From NCBI GenBank assembly GCA_005281725.1, contig SSBO01000005.1, forward strand, positions 62,001-126,000: a DNA stretch of 64,000 nt. The letters are read 5' to 3'. The position numbers and the translations under genes are program-made. Position 1 is the first letter of the stretch; the number at the start of each line of letters is the position of its first letter. The stretch is from Wuchereria bancrofti (taxonomy: Eukaryota > Nematoda > Chromadorea > Rhabditida > Onchocercidae). Below, piece after piece: positions 27,336-38,858 of this stretch. The notes below the pieces were generated by a model. The model was not told the DNA's origin. It worked only from the letters and a program-made list of their open reading frames with translations, and did not search any database.

Positions 27336-30300
27336 ATGAGAAAATTGCATTACTTGAGGGTTCAAGCAACATGTGTCACTCATCGTGACAGTATTAGCAG
27401 TGATTCAAGTGATTCTATCATTGCATTTCCGGTGGAAGTTGATCGAGATGAAATATCAGAGCAAGAAACTGATCCAAATTCAGGTCTTTTTAAATTTTAT
27501 CATTCCTTTTTTTTTTATTTTAATTATTATTTATTTGTTTTATTCGCACACAGAGACTAATATAAATGATACATATTGATTAGATTATTTGAAAAGACTA
27601 AATTTCATTAATTTATTACTATAAAATAAAATTTGATTGAAAAATAAAAGCAATTTCACATAATTCATTTATTACTGATAATAAATTTGTAAATTATGCC
27701 AGTTTTTCTTTTATTAATTTCTGAAATTATTTACTTGTTTAAAAAAGAAATGCTACATATTGATTATTTAAAATGACTAAATTTCATTAATTTATTACTA
27801 TAAAATAAAATTTTGATTTAAAAGAAAAAAAAAAGGAATCTCACATTATTCATTATTGATAATAAATTTACAAATTATGCTAATCGCTTAAAAAACGAAT
27901 AAATCATTAAAATGATAACAAATTATTTATCAATTAATGATAAATGTAATTAATAAGATATAATTAATAGTATCAGATTCGGAAAAAGATATTATGCACG
28001 GTGATTCAACTATATTTTCAATTGAAAATACAGCTTTGGATACGCGAATGACATTGAAAAGTGTATTAAATTGTCCTTTCGAATATATCAATAAAGTTAG
28101 CAATCTTTTTTATTTGTTTATATGTTTAAATAATCTGAAAAAATTTGCATATTGAAAATAGTATTAAAATAATTTCATGAATTTTTGAATGAAAAATAGA
28201 TCAAAATTTTGAAAATCCTGTTAAATAATTGCTCCTCTTTTTCTAAGTATTTTTAGTTAACATAACCGTTTTATAATTACTTATATAAGTTTTAATTTTA
28301 ATTTCAAATTGAAATCCATCAATCACTACATCATAATTATTTGTTTTTTCGTATGTTGTTTACATGTTTAAATAATTAAAAAAAATTTACGTATTAAAAA
28401 TAGTACAAGCTAATTAGCTAATTCCCAAAAATTTCAATCAGAACATGGATTAAAATTTTGAAAATTATATAAATAATTAATTGCTTTTCTTTCAAATTCT
28501 TTTAGTTAGCATAACTAATTGCTCATTTATATTTAGTTACATAAGTTTTAATTTAATTTTTAATTTAAAATTACTCATATTTTTTGCATTTTATTAGCAG
28601 CCACCATTATTGGCTATGGAAAATTATTGTTTTGTAATTAATGGTGATTTGGTTAATGTTGAACAAATAATTGAAAATTCGAAATCATGGTGGAAACAAA
28701 CAAGTTCTAGAGTACGCTATTACTTATCGAAAGGGATGAAAACATTTTATGAGGTATAAATTTAATTCATTCAATTAATTAAAATAGCATTTTGATTATT
28801 CTTATGAAATTTGTAATTAATTAATTAACTAATTAAGGTTGATGCTTTACTTTGCCGCGGTGAATTACGTTGTGCATATGCGCGAAGAGGTCGAGCAGCT
28901 AGCATTGAACCAATTCCATTAGAACAAATTTTTCGGTATTATCAATTTGTTAAAATAAGCTAATCAATTATATACTTTCATACTTTATCCATTTTCTAAT
29001 TATTATTAATTAATAATTAAGGTACGAATTTAATTTAAAAATTAATTTTTAGAGTATCACGGATATACAGTCACTGGAAGACATGTATCAGTTTTCATCG
29101 GATTATCAGTTGTATTAGTCCAGTTACGAAAAGTAATTAAGCTACTGATTAATTTTCACTTTTTTTTTTGCTTCAAAATTTAAAATTACGATTATTTTAA
29201 GCTTTTTTTTTCTCCAAGCTATAATTCCGCAAATTAATTTTGCAAAAAATTGAAATTTGCATAATTTCTTAAAGTTAAAAATAGAAGATACTTTTAAAAT
29301 GTAAAAAAGAAAATAATTAAAGTCAAAATTTCAATGATACAATGAAGTAATATAAATTTAATATTACTAACCATTGCTTAATATACAAAGTTTTTTTTGC
29401 CATTACTTTACAAATATCACAATTGTAAATTAAAATTTGATATTTTATTATAATTAAATTTGTTACTGTTGTACAATTTCAGATGCAACTGAAGTTTATG
29501 GTTTTCAAAAGCGAATTTTTGTGCAATATTTGTGGAGAACAGAAAAAGTTTGCCGTTTTAAATTTGAAATAAAGAAAAAATAATGCATTCAATATTTCGT
29601 AAATTTTTAAAATTTCCTTTTATATTTGTAAAAAGGAAATTTTTTCAAAACTTTTAATCAAACGAAACACTTGACAGTTAAAAAGGATCAAAGGTTAAAT
29701 ATTGTTGATATTTCTAATCAATTTCTCACTTTGTTTACAACTTTAACTTCAACAACACTTTTTTTCTAGCGTGAAGAGAAACGACGTGTAGCACGTGAGT
29801 ATCGAAGAAGTAAAATACCGGTACCATCGACACAGAGAACTACTACTGATCGATTGAGAAAATTATCATTGATTGCAACATTTGTAAGTCTTTCATTTAT
29901 TTCCATTATTTTTATATTTAATTAAATTTAATTAATTGTGCTAATAAACGATATGAAAATTTTAATTTCATGTTGCCATTTTTTTTCATTCATTTCTAAT
30001 AATTTTCTTTTGACATAACTAAACAACCACTTTTTCTTTTTATTAAATGTATATAATTATACAAAATGAAACTATTTTGAATCTATTATTGATTATAATT
30101 AATAATTTTTATTTAAAAAATAAAAAACTTAAAAGCATGCATTTTTTATCTAAAATTACCTGAAATTCAGAGGTAATTAATTTTTATTTAAAAATAAAAA
30201 ACTCAAAAGCATACACTTTATATGTTTCATATTTAACTACTCATTATTGCAATTAGTGAAATTTAAAGGTATTTTTTATTTAAAAAATAAAAAACTCAAA

Positions 30301-30812
30301 AGCATACAATTTTTGTGTTTCATATTTAATTGCTGATTATTGCAATTAATGAAATTTAAAAGTATTTTTTATTTAAAAAATAAAAAACTCATTTTTTTAA
30401 AAAAAACATTTTAAATGTTTCATATTTAACTACTAATTATTATAATTATTGTAATTAATGAAATTTAAAGGATAAATCATCTTCATTGATGCAAAATTCG
30501 ATTGGTACTATGATATCAGGTCACAATTATCCCTCATATATTTCACATCCAGAAGTGAATTATCAACCGAAACAAACTTTGCAAACAGATTTGTCAACAT
30601 CATTCAATCGACGTCATTCTTTGATACCTCAATTACAAAATTCAAGAAGAAGAAGTGAGCAGCAACGAATTAATGAAACTTTTAAAATTACTCTTCCAAA
30701 ATCGACTGATAATAAAAATCGACCGACATCATTGCTTGAATTCAGGGAGCAATTTCAGAAGCATCAAAAGAAATTTCGAAAGAGAGAATTTACCAGTACA
30801 ATTAATTGCTAA
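27336..30812 (+). CDS. Unrecognised protein homologous to the C-terminal domain of the adjacent channel
   Basis: I do not recognise this family. Exons: 27336-27483, 27977-28095, 28598-28753, 28838-28935, 29053-29132, 29483-29547, 29770-29883, 30471-30812. All phases agree and give about 373 residues. No signal peptide or membrane segment is evident; it is probably intracellular. From about residue 76 to 250 it aligns collinearly with the tail of the upstream channel. Shared motifs are NYCFVI-G, RIYS-WKTC-SF, QKRIFVQ--WR and a basic segment ending in RSK. The N-terminus is Ser/Asp-rich and the last exon basic and Ser/Gln-rich. Exon 3 has a tandem acceptor (AGCAG), so one Gln may be optional. 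It lies on the same strand 1.9 kb downstream of the channel. The start codon at 27336 is the first Met after an acceptor-like site. The homology is directly visible; function is unknown. Confidence 0.8.
27570..27884. repeat. Intronic tandem duplication
   Basis: Two diverged copies of about 130 bases start near TACATATTGAT at 27571 and 27754 and share GACTAAATTTCATTAAT. They lie in the first intron of the unrecognised gene. Confidence 0.75.
28105..28575. repeat. Diverged intronic duplication
   Basis: The second intron of the unrecognised gene contains two related halves of about 230 bases. They share ATGTTTAAATAAT, ATTGAAAATAGTA-like and CATAAGTTTTAATTT-like blocks in the same order. Confidence 0.6.
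30104..30470. repeat. Intronic minisatellite ending at a splice acceptor
   Basis: About four units of about 90-105 bases contain ATTTAAAAAATAAAAAACT and, in the last three, GAAATTTAAAG-like ends. The final unit's GAAATTTAAAG is itself the acceptor of the last exon, which starts at 30471. Two earlier units carry a near-identical end and could act as alternative acceptors. Confidence 0.8.
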
Positions 30813-33800
30813 TAATTGATTTAAATAAAAAAAAATTTTTTTTTGCTATTTAATTTTTTCATCTTCTTAAAGGCCTTATATGATAGGCTTTTATGTATTG
30901 TAGTGCTAATAATGTTACGTAGCCTTAATTATAATATAATTAAAATGTATGAAATTGTTAATCTTTTTTTAAAATTTCAAATAAAGGTTAATTTTTTTTT
31001 TTTGAAAAAAAATAGATTAGAAAAATAAATTGCTTATCACATTGCTTATTGTTTTATTGTTTATTATTTGTTGCTTTTATTATTTATCATTTGTGAATAT
31101 TTAAAATTTTTTGCACAAATTTCTTTTTTGATAGTTTTTAATTTTTTTTTTCATACCTCAATTAAAATTGCATTATTGTTAATGTATTTGTATCATTAAA
31201 TGTTGTTGTAAAATTTATTTAGTTCAATGAATTTATCAGTAAAATTTGTTTATTTCACTTTACGACAATTATTTTTATTGAAAATTTTAACTTGTTTATT
31301 GATCAAATTTTGTTTAAATGGAATAAAAAAGTATATTTGTCATATGGATGAGACTGCAATTGAAATTTTAAAAGTTAAATTGAAAGAAACTGAAATATTT
31401 ATCGTTTTAGAAAATTTTTTCTTCTTCTTCACCACAAATTTCTATAATTAGTTAAGCAATTTTTGTTCCAAATTATTAGTATTTTGTAGTTAATTTTATT
31501 TCTAATCCTCGTTTTTTTTTCCTCTGAGAACCGTTTGATAGAAATAATCTTTTGAAAATAATTCACCTTTAATTTCAAAAAATTAAAATTCAATTGTCTA
31601 ATTTTAAAATTATAAAATGAAAATGAATAATATAAGATCTGAATATTATTCATTTGAATTTTTTTTCATCAAAAATTTTTTCCATTGCAAAATATTGAAT
31701 TATTATTTGAATCTAAAATTACTGAACTACATACATATATTTCTTTCTAATAATTTTTTATAACTTTTTATAGAGAGGAAATAAATTATTTTGAATTTAG
31801 ACGAAATTTTATAAATAGTCAGTCAATCTAAATTGTGATTTATAATTTTTTTCCTTTCAGGAATTAATATGGTAAATATAAATAAGAATCGTTAATAATA
31901 GTAATACCAATGCAAACATAATGAATGAAAAATAATACCTTTTAAGAATTAATCTTTAATCTTTAGAAAATTCAATGCAAAAGGAAAAAATTTAATATAT
32001 TCATAAATTTTCTCAATTTTTCATTACTTATGTTAAATAAAAAGAAATGGACTAATAAGGTATTTATGAGAAAAAATGTAATTTGCTTACTTCAATTTCC
32101 TCTCATCACTAAATGCATTTCTAATTTTTTTTTTTCATACGACTCTTTGTTTTCCAAAATTTTTAATTTTCATGCTGAAATAATACAAATTTGTAATTTA
32201 TTCAAAAAAAAAGCGGTGATTTTGAGTAAATTGTACAAATTAATTTTATTTAATGTAACATTAAATCTTGCAAGTGTACACAGTTTAATGTAATAAAATA
32301 TCATAAGAAAGAAAAATTTTTTCAAATGAAATTGCAATACAATTCAGATAATTAGCAAAACAAATATCAAAGAGTAGAAAAGAATAAAAAAAAGGCTATG
32401 TAACATCAAAGATTAATCGGTCTAATTAACAAAACATTTAAAACGAAATTTACTGCCAAAACGGTATTTTCCGCACTTTGACAAATTTCATTTTTCTACC
32501 ACTGATCAATTAGCAAATAATTAATTAAATTAATTAATTGCCTAACGTAAAAGCGCCATTATTTCAGTATAATCTCTTCTTGATGAAATTGCAACTTTAC
32601 TTAATAATCTTGCGGCATCTATCTTTCATCATATCATACATATTTAATTGAAAAAAAAAGCAATTAATATATTCCATTTATTTTTAAATTCCAAATTAGT
32701 AAAATCATGCAGGTTTTTGCTCTTTTTTCTTGAATTCGATCATTTCAAATATTTTGAAATTTTAAAATAATTCTGAAATAATTTGTTGCCAGGTAAACTT
32801 ATCACATAAATTTTAATTATTTCTATGATAGTAGTAAATTCAAACATTTGATTTTATTTTTAATCGTATTGAAGAGAATTGGAAATAAACGAAAAATATA
32901 CCAATTTATCTAGCAGAGCACATATTTAATCTATGTAATAATCATTATTATATTTGATCCTAAAATCAAATTTTTTCAAATCTAACTTTTTTTTAAGTTG
33001 CTTATTAATCATTTTGGTTAATTGTTTTGTAATCTTTCTTTTTTCTTCAAATATATTTGATAGTCCATTAATATCCAAGTTTCTTCGGAATTTTATAGTA
33101 AGCAAAATGCTTACTTTTCTTGTTCATTGTTCGTTTATTTTCTTTCCAATTGTTTTAATTCATATCTTATTAGTGGAATTAATTATATTAATTATTCCTG
33201 CACTGATTTTTGACAAAGATGAAAAAACTAAAGACTTTTTCGCATAATGATAACAAACTAGTTGATTGATAGTTTAGATATGATTAATGATAAACAGCAG
33301 TTACTGAATTTCTGTTATATTATATTAGGACTTTAGTAGTCGTTGCATTCAGTAAAAAATAATTAACTCCCAAAAACTGATATGTTGTTTTGACCATAGA
33401 CAATAATGATGTTAAGAAATGAAAATAATTTACGTAAACGAATAATTCACAAAAATGCATCATCCTGACTGACTGAATAAAACACAAAAAAACAAACTAT
33501 ATTATATGCACACAAATTTAAAAAAAAAAAAAAAAAACTATATCAATCATATAAAATGCACACAAATTTAATTCATTTGGTACAGAAAATTAAATTATAG
33601 TTATTTGGACAGAAAATTTTGGACTTCGATAAATAGTCCAGAATATTTTTTTTATTTTTTTGGTTGTAAATGCAACACTTTCCATTATAGTAACAAATTT
33701 TTTGCCACATTTTATCATCCGTGTTACGATTAATAAATACTATAGTTTAAAAGTTTCCGGATTATATGCAGATTTCAAATGAATGAAATTGTGCATTTGA

Positions 33801-33961
33801 AAATTACAGAATAAATTTATTCATATCAAAAATAAATTATATAGAGAAATATTTTAAAAACTGTCAAACAAACATGATCAAGTCAAACAAAATATTATTA
33901 AAAAAATTATACAACATGGCGTAATCATTAACAAAATTTAACTTGACTAAAATTTTTGCTT
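30813..33961. other. Convergent intergenic region
   Basis: AT-rich spacer between the 3' ends of a plus-strand and a minus-strand gene. Open frames here are short, compositionally biased and lack splice context. AATAAA at 30824-30829 follows the upstream stop by 12 bases. A short direct repeat with GCACACAAATTTAA occurs at about 33508 and 33558. I see no RNA gene. Confidence 0.55.
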
Positions 33962-36900
33962 TCATACATTTGACGCCATCAGTGTCACTAGCGGCGATAC
34001 AGCGCGTCCAACAGCCAATTCCATATAGAAATAGTCGCGGTCGACTAGAGAAAAGTATATTATACGAATATAAACGATAAAAAAAGCATAAAATGCTATT
34101 AGTTACTACTAGCTAATTTTATTTTCATATTCTTTGAAATAATTTCACATATTCTCTATACTGATTCAAAATAAATAAAAGTACCCACAAGGTTCGTTCA
34201 TCAGAGCATCGCTCAATAGCTCTGATTCAGTCCTCAAAAAAGAAGACAAAAAAAGGCGACGACGAATATCAGATAAAGCTCGAAATGTTTTCAATAGTAC
34301 ACCGGTCACAGCTGTGCTTGAAAAAATACCCCATTGATGCAAAACCTAAATTTAAAAATCAAAGTCTAATATATTATGAGGTTTCTAAAAAGTAAACATT
34401 GCTGAATTTATATTTTCTGTGGTAGATATATGGCAAAAATTAGTTTCCGAAATTATACGCCGATAAGCATCTCATTTTCTTGAAAAACTAGATGACGCGA
34501 GCGAAAAATACTACTTTCTTTAATTTCTGCAATGATACGTAAATATTTCAGATTACAGTTAGGTATTTCTGCAAAAAAGCGTTTGACTTAATTTTTCAAT
34601 AATAATAATAATATAAAACTTTTTTTTAATAACTTTAATTTGAGAGAAAATTTGCATATATACCGAATTTATTGCGTGAAAGAGATGCGCCGCTTCCTCT
34701 TGATGACCATGTATTATCCGAGCATGCAGTGCAATATGGATAAGTTTTGGTCGAAGAGCCAAAAGTGCAGCAAAGTTGTCAAGAGTCCAGGAATGTGGAG
34801 CTGCTTAAAAAAAAAAAAAACTTTTCAATTTCAATAATGGTTTAGTGAAATTGCAAGTTGAGTAGGAAGTTGAAATGGCCATAATCGAATGATATAGTAA
34901 CAACAGCATATCAGTCTGGATTCTCTGATCATTTGATTGCAGATTGTGGCCTTTTCATGTCAATACGATAAATTTAATATCAGGTTGCTGCATCTCATTT
35001 TTTACCCTATTAGATCACATACTGCTCCATCCGACTTAGAATTTCTATCACATCACTTGTTCCAGCAAATCCAGCACGCCAGCGATTTCGTTATTCCAAG
35101 GTGATACAGCTTGACAGTAATCAATAAATATAATTTAAGCGGTGCACAATTTTGATTCCTTGAAAACTGTAGGACACAAAATTATTTACTTGTAATTTCC
35201 TCGATCAAATTGAAGATATGGTAATCACTCCATGAATATCCCCTTAAATTTTCATTAGTGACCATACAGTGGATACTGAAGGACATAGGACCAATTATTT
35301 CCTCACATAGACGACGATCTTCAATCGATGTATTACTTAACAGATTCCAGTCAATGACCTCTGAATAAGCAGAAATTATATAGTATCTTTAAATAGCAGA
35401 AAAATGATGAATTTTGATGATTCTTTTATTTTAACTTCAAAATCCAAAAATTTCTCTAAGATGAACATAAATGTCATTCCTTACCGCAGTTATCTTCATT
35501 CAGCTTTAAAGGTCCAAATATGATCATAAATAATTGGCCCTGTTGAGAGATAGTCTTTTGAGTGCGCAAAATAAGTGAAATCCAGAATCCATAAGATTCG
35601 TCATTCTTCTCCCAGCAGCTCAAGAAAAAACCTCGGAGGCGGGCTCGTACCTAAAAAGCTGTTTGAAAAACTGAGCTACAGTAAATCTTGCAATTGTTAC
35701 CTCTATTTCTAAGTGAGAATAGTTTTTGACTTTTCTTGACATAGTACGGTTGAGAATGCCATTTAAGCCAGTAAATCTCATCACCGCCCGGAATAGCATC
35801 TCACATTCATTGTGCGTCCATCCTTTGCAAAACTAGAGAAAGAAAAAGTTATTAATTTTTCATCACCTCAAGAATACAGAGAAGATAGAAAAAAAAGTTT
35901 ACTACACCAATTTAATTTAATAGAAAAGCCTTAACCTGTCTTTTTAACACAACATCATCTTGAATATCAGAGCGTCGACTATTTAACAAACACTAAGGGT
36001 AATATCTATAAACCAAGGCAATGCATCAGAAATTTCAACTCAGTTTCCACTAAAAGAGAAAATTAGCACTTTTGGTACCAAACTTACCGCCATAAAACAT
36101 CGACCCCAACCGCGCCAATTTTCGACCTTTTTATTCTGAAAATCACATATTTTAAAAGTCATTTAATTCTTAAAAACTATACGACGATATGAATTAGTTG
36201 TGTTATCTTCACCTTGATGAAGAATTTTGCCAAGAAGACATGGCTGCTATGAAAGCTCATTACAACTGAGCAAGCTTTTAGAAGCATACCTGAAAAAGTT
36301 GAATGTCACTTGTATTTATTTTAAAATAATTATTGGGTTGAATATGTCTAGCCGACTGTACACTGTTACATCATAGTCATATGATACCGACTTCAACTTC
36401 ATCAGTAAAAAAAAATCACTTGAAAATCAAGTCGAACTAACCCCAAGCATAAAATGGATCTTTCGCACTCTCAAAATCACCGTAGTATGCTGCGCCTGTT
36501 TCCGTGAAAAACCGCCTACGTGTACTAGCCATTGAGATGTATTCACAGATTTTGGCATTTAGTGTACTGGACGAAAGACATAGCTGTTTTAACTGTAGCA
36601 CTGAAATTATGGCCCTATTTTTAGTAAAAATAGAAAGTGGACATTTGTCATATATCTTTTTGAAAAGACAATACATAACAAAATTCCTCTTCTCAACTCT
36701 TGAATTTTTGAAATTTTTGTAAAAGAGAATCAGCGAAGTGAGAAACCTGGAATGCTGTCAAACATTAAATACAGTAACTCAGGTGGAAGCATTTGAAAAA
36801 ATCCGAGAGATGTATTCGAAACAGCATCTGGTACCACTTGTACGACATTCTCCAATGCTAAAAGTTTTGATTTTCTAAAATTTCCTGTGCATCGCTCCAT
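33962..36900 (-). CDS. FBXO47: F-box protein of the FBXO47 / PROM-1 type
   Basis: This is an F-box substrate-recognition subunit expected to work in an SCF ubiquitin ligase; the C. elegans member PROM-1 acts in early meiotic prophase. Exons: 36747-36900, 36442-36600, 36213-36289, 36088-36135, 35701-35832, 35485-35650, 35190-35360, 34664-34803, 34189-34345, 33962-34044. The phases agree and give about 428 residues against about 452 for human. The F-box is at about residues 38-80, with core LPPELLYLMFDSIP. Later blocks align with remembered human FBXO47: FWISLILR then QLFMIIFGP (human FWLTRILK, LLYIIFGP), GYSWSDYHIFNLIEEIT (human EWTADDVISLVDELS) and PHSWTLDNFAALL (human PREWLLENNARLL). Two joins (36088 to 35832 and 34664 to 34345) may hide very small exons, because a few residues are missing relative to human. 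The last exon rests on an unusual TT|gtgggt donor at 34189/34188. A tgtag acceptor lies just before the ATG. It is head-to-tail with the gene at 37191-38858. Confidence 0.82.
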
Positions 36901-37190
36901 TTTGCTACAATTGCAATTTTTTGAATTCAATTAACTGCTCTCAAATTCAAACAAACTTCTTACAGAAGAAAGCTATAACATAGATATTTGGTCTCATTAT
37001 ATTGTACCACCATCATAATTAACCTATTACAAGGTATTCTAGTAATAGATGATGGCCTAACAACTCTTGTATATCTTACCTAACGCCATTTCTCGCTGAA
37101 TGTTTTATCTGTCACAACGGTAAACAAAAATTACCTGTTCACCGAAAAAGCGACACATTTCAATGCGTAATGAAGCTCATCTCTTATCTA

Positions 37191-38858
37191 TCATTCTTCC
37201 ATGGTAAGAAGCTGATAATAATAATTACAGTAATAATAATAACTATATATGTGTATGCAGATAATGATAGCAAATTTCGCTTGACTGAGGAATTCACGAT
37301 TAATACCGTTTTCCTTATCGTCGAAGAAATTGCAACACGGAACCAATCGACTGGAAGAAATACTAGTGGAATCCAATGTTCCGTACGCCTTCGTTTTCTT
37401 TCCGTCCAGCAAAGAAACACTTTCTTCGCTATTTCGACGTTTGCGAACAGCAAAAAAACTTGTAATTTGTCCCGTTTCGGTATTTTCAGACTAAAAATAA
37501 GACAAAAATTGACTAGATCAATAATTCAGCTATATTTACGGCCGTTGTATCAATTTAATCAGTTTAAAATCATCTATGTTCATACTTCACAATCAAAAAA
37601 TTTTATTTGAATAATGTCTAATAAAGGATCTCGTAAATCATCGCTTGAAGAATTCCAAGAAGGAATAATAGTAAGCAGTAACATTCGATTTATCAAAATC
37701 ATTGATTTTTTTATGCTTATCAGAGATCGACAAATTTTTGCTCGAAATAAACTTACCTAACAATTTTGCATTCATCACACAATATTGAATTGTGTCTTTG
37801 CAAATTATCAGCATCATCAAACGGACTGGAGGGGAAAGTGTGAAAGGAAGAAAGAATAGAATCAATGGTAAATTACTGAAATTTAACAAACTAATGCTAA
37901 TGCCAAAATTGGCAAAAAATTTGTTAACTGGGTCATGGTTTCCTTAATTAATTCCTTATTCAATCCTTATATCAGTAAAATCATTATTGCTGTTTCCGGC
38001 TTTACATTTCTTTCAGAAGCTTCTAAGGACTGTGCTCATGTCATATGAATAGAAAATGTAAATCAATTTGAATTTCTTGCAGAAACTGTTTTGAAAAATT
38101 ATAAAACACTACTGTTTGTATCGTTGCATCACATTCTCCTCTCTACGGTTCCGGCTTTTTTCATCCATTTCAACGTTTATGCAAAATCCATTGGAACTAT
38201 GCCGATGATCGCCGGAAACCGTCAACTAATTCTTAAATTTAAGGTTCATATGTCTGCCCTTATCCTGTATGTCTGCTCCTACTCTGCTGTACTCGTCTCT
38301 CGGCTATTCCAACATTCTATTTTATTGATTCATTTGATGATTGAATTTACTGAGAATTCTTCGAGAATTTTACTAGCTGCATGGTAAACAAATTGCTGAA
38401 TGAATAAGATGGAATTGCTCAATATATAAAAAGTTTTAATTTCAAAACTTTGCTCACAAGAAAAAATTCCCGGGAATATGATTCAGTTGCACATTTTCCA
38501 GCATCGATAAACGATGGATGATCTCAATATAATTAATTATCTTTTCCCAATCGATAGTATCTTTCTGAGAATGAGTCATCTAGAATTTTCCTTACCAACT
38601 GCTATCAGATGAAAATTGTAATTAAAAAGTAATTTAAAAAAATCAAAAAGGTACTAATTTCATTATCATTATCATTCGCAGATGAAGTAGTATGCTACGG
38701 CACTTTTTCAAATATTCTCTACAAAATTTGAATGTAACTAATAATTGTTGAGTATTTCTCACCGTAAAACTAATTCGGTCACCGGTTGCACTTCTTGATT
38801 GTGTTTCTGCTGAATCACTGTTGATACGGCGTATATTGCAAATGTGAGATGATAGCAT
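37191..38858 (-). CDS. Unrecognised small protein with a PIP-box-like motif
   Basis: I do not recognise this protein. The model is ATG at 38858 and exons 38763-38858, 38493-38564, 38351-38395, 38113-38225, 37757-37825, 37586-37643 and 37191-37490, giving about 250 residues with consistent phases. Exon 2 ends at a weak gtgcaa donor. A better gtgagc donor at 38457 would extend it by 35 bases but break the phase with exon 3, so this junction is uncertain. Visible features are a central acidic and His-rich part, RHNSILCDECKIV with a Cys-x-x-Cys pair, and in the last exon TGQITSFF (about residues 157-164) followed by the basic run RKRR. That resembles a PCNA-interacting peptide whose usual first Gln is Thr. 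The rest of the last exon is Ser/Asp-rich and polar until the final residues. A ctttacttttag acceptor lies about 53 bases before the ATG. The gene ends about 290 bases before the FBXO47-like ATG on the same strand. A nuclear replication or repair role is only a guess. Confidence 0.6.

Noticed and set aside
31227..33247. Open frames of 70-97 codons in the convergent spacer
   Set aside because: Rich in Phe/Ile/Leu/Lys, no splice context, and not linked to any recognised protein.
35000..35120. Candidate exon in the FBXO47-like gene reading VSPWNNEIAGVLDLLEQ or, in another frame, SDVIEILSRMEQY
   Set aside because: Neither frame connects in phase to the next exon, whereas joining 35190 directly to 34803 is in phase and matches the remembered human order EELS-PREW.
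37170..37610. 146-codon plus-strand open frame
   Set aside because: It is antisense to the last two exons of the minus-strand PIP-motif gene, whose phases and splice sites agree.
38091..38387. 98-codon plus-strand open frame with hydrophobic segments
   Set aside because: It is antisense to two minus-strand exons (38113-38225 and 38351-38395) that fit a phased gene model; its hydrophobicity follows from complementing polar codons.
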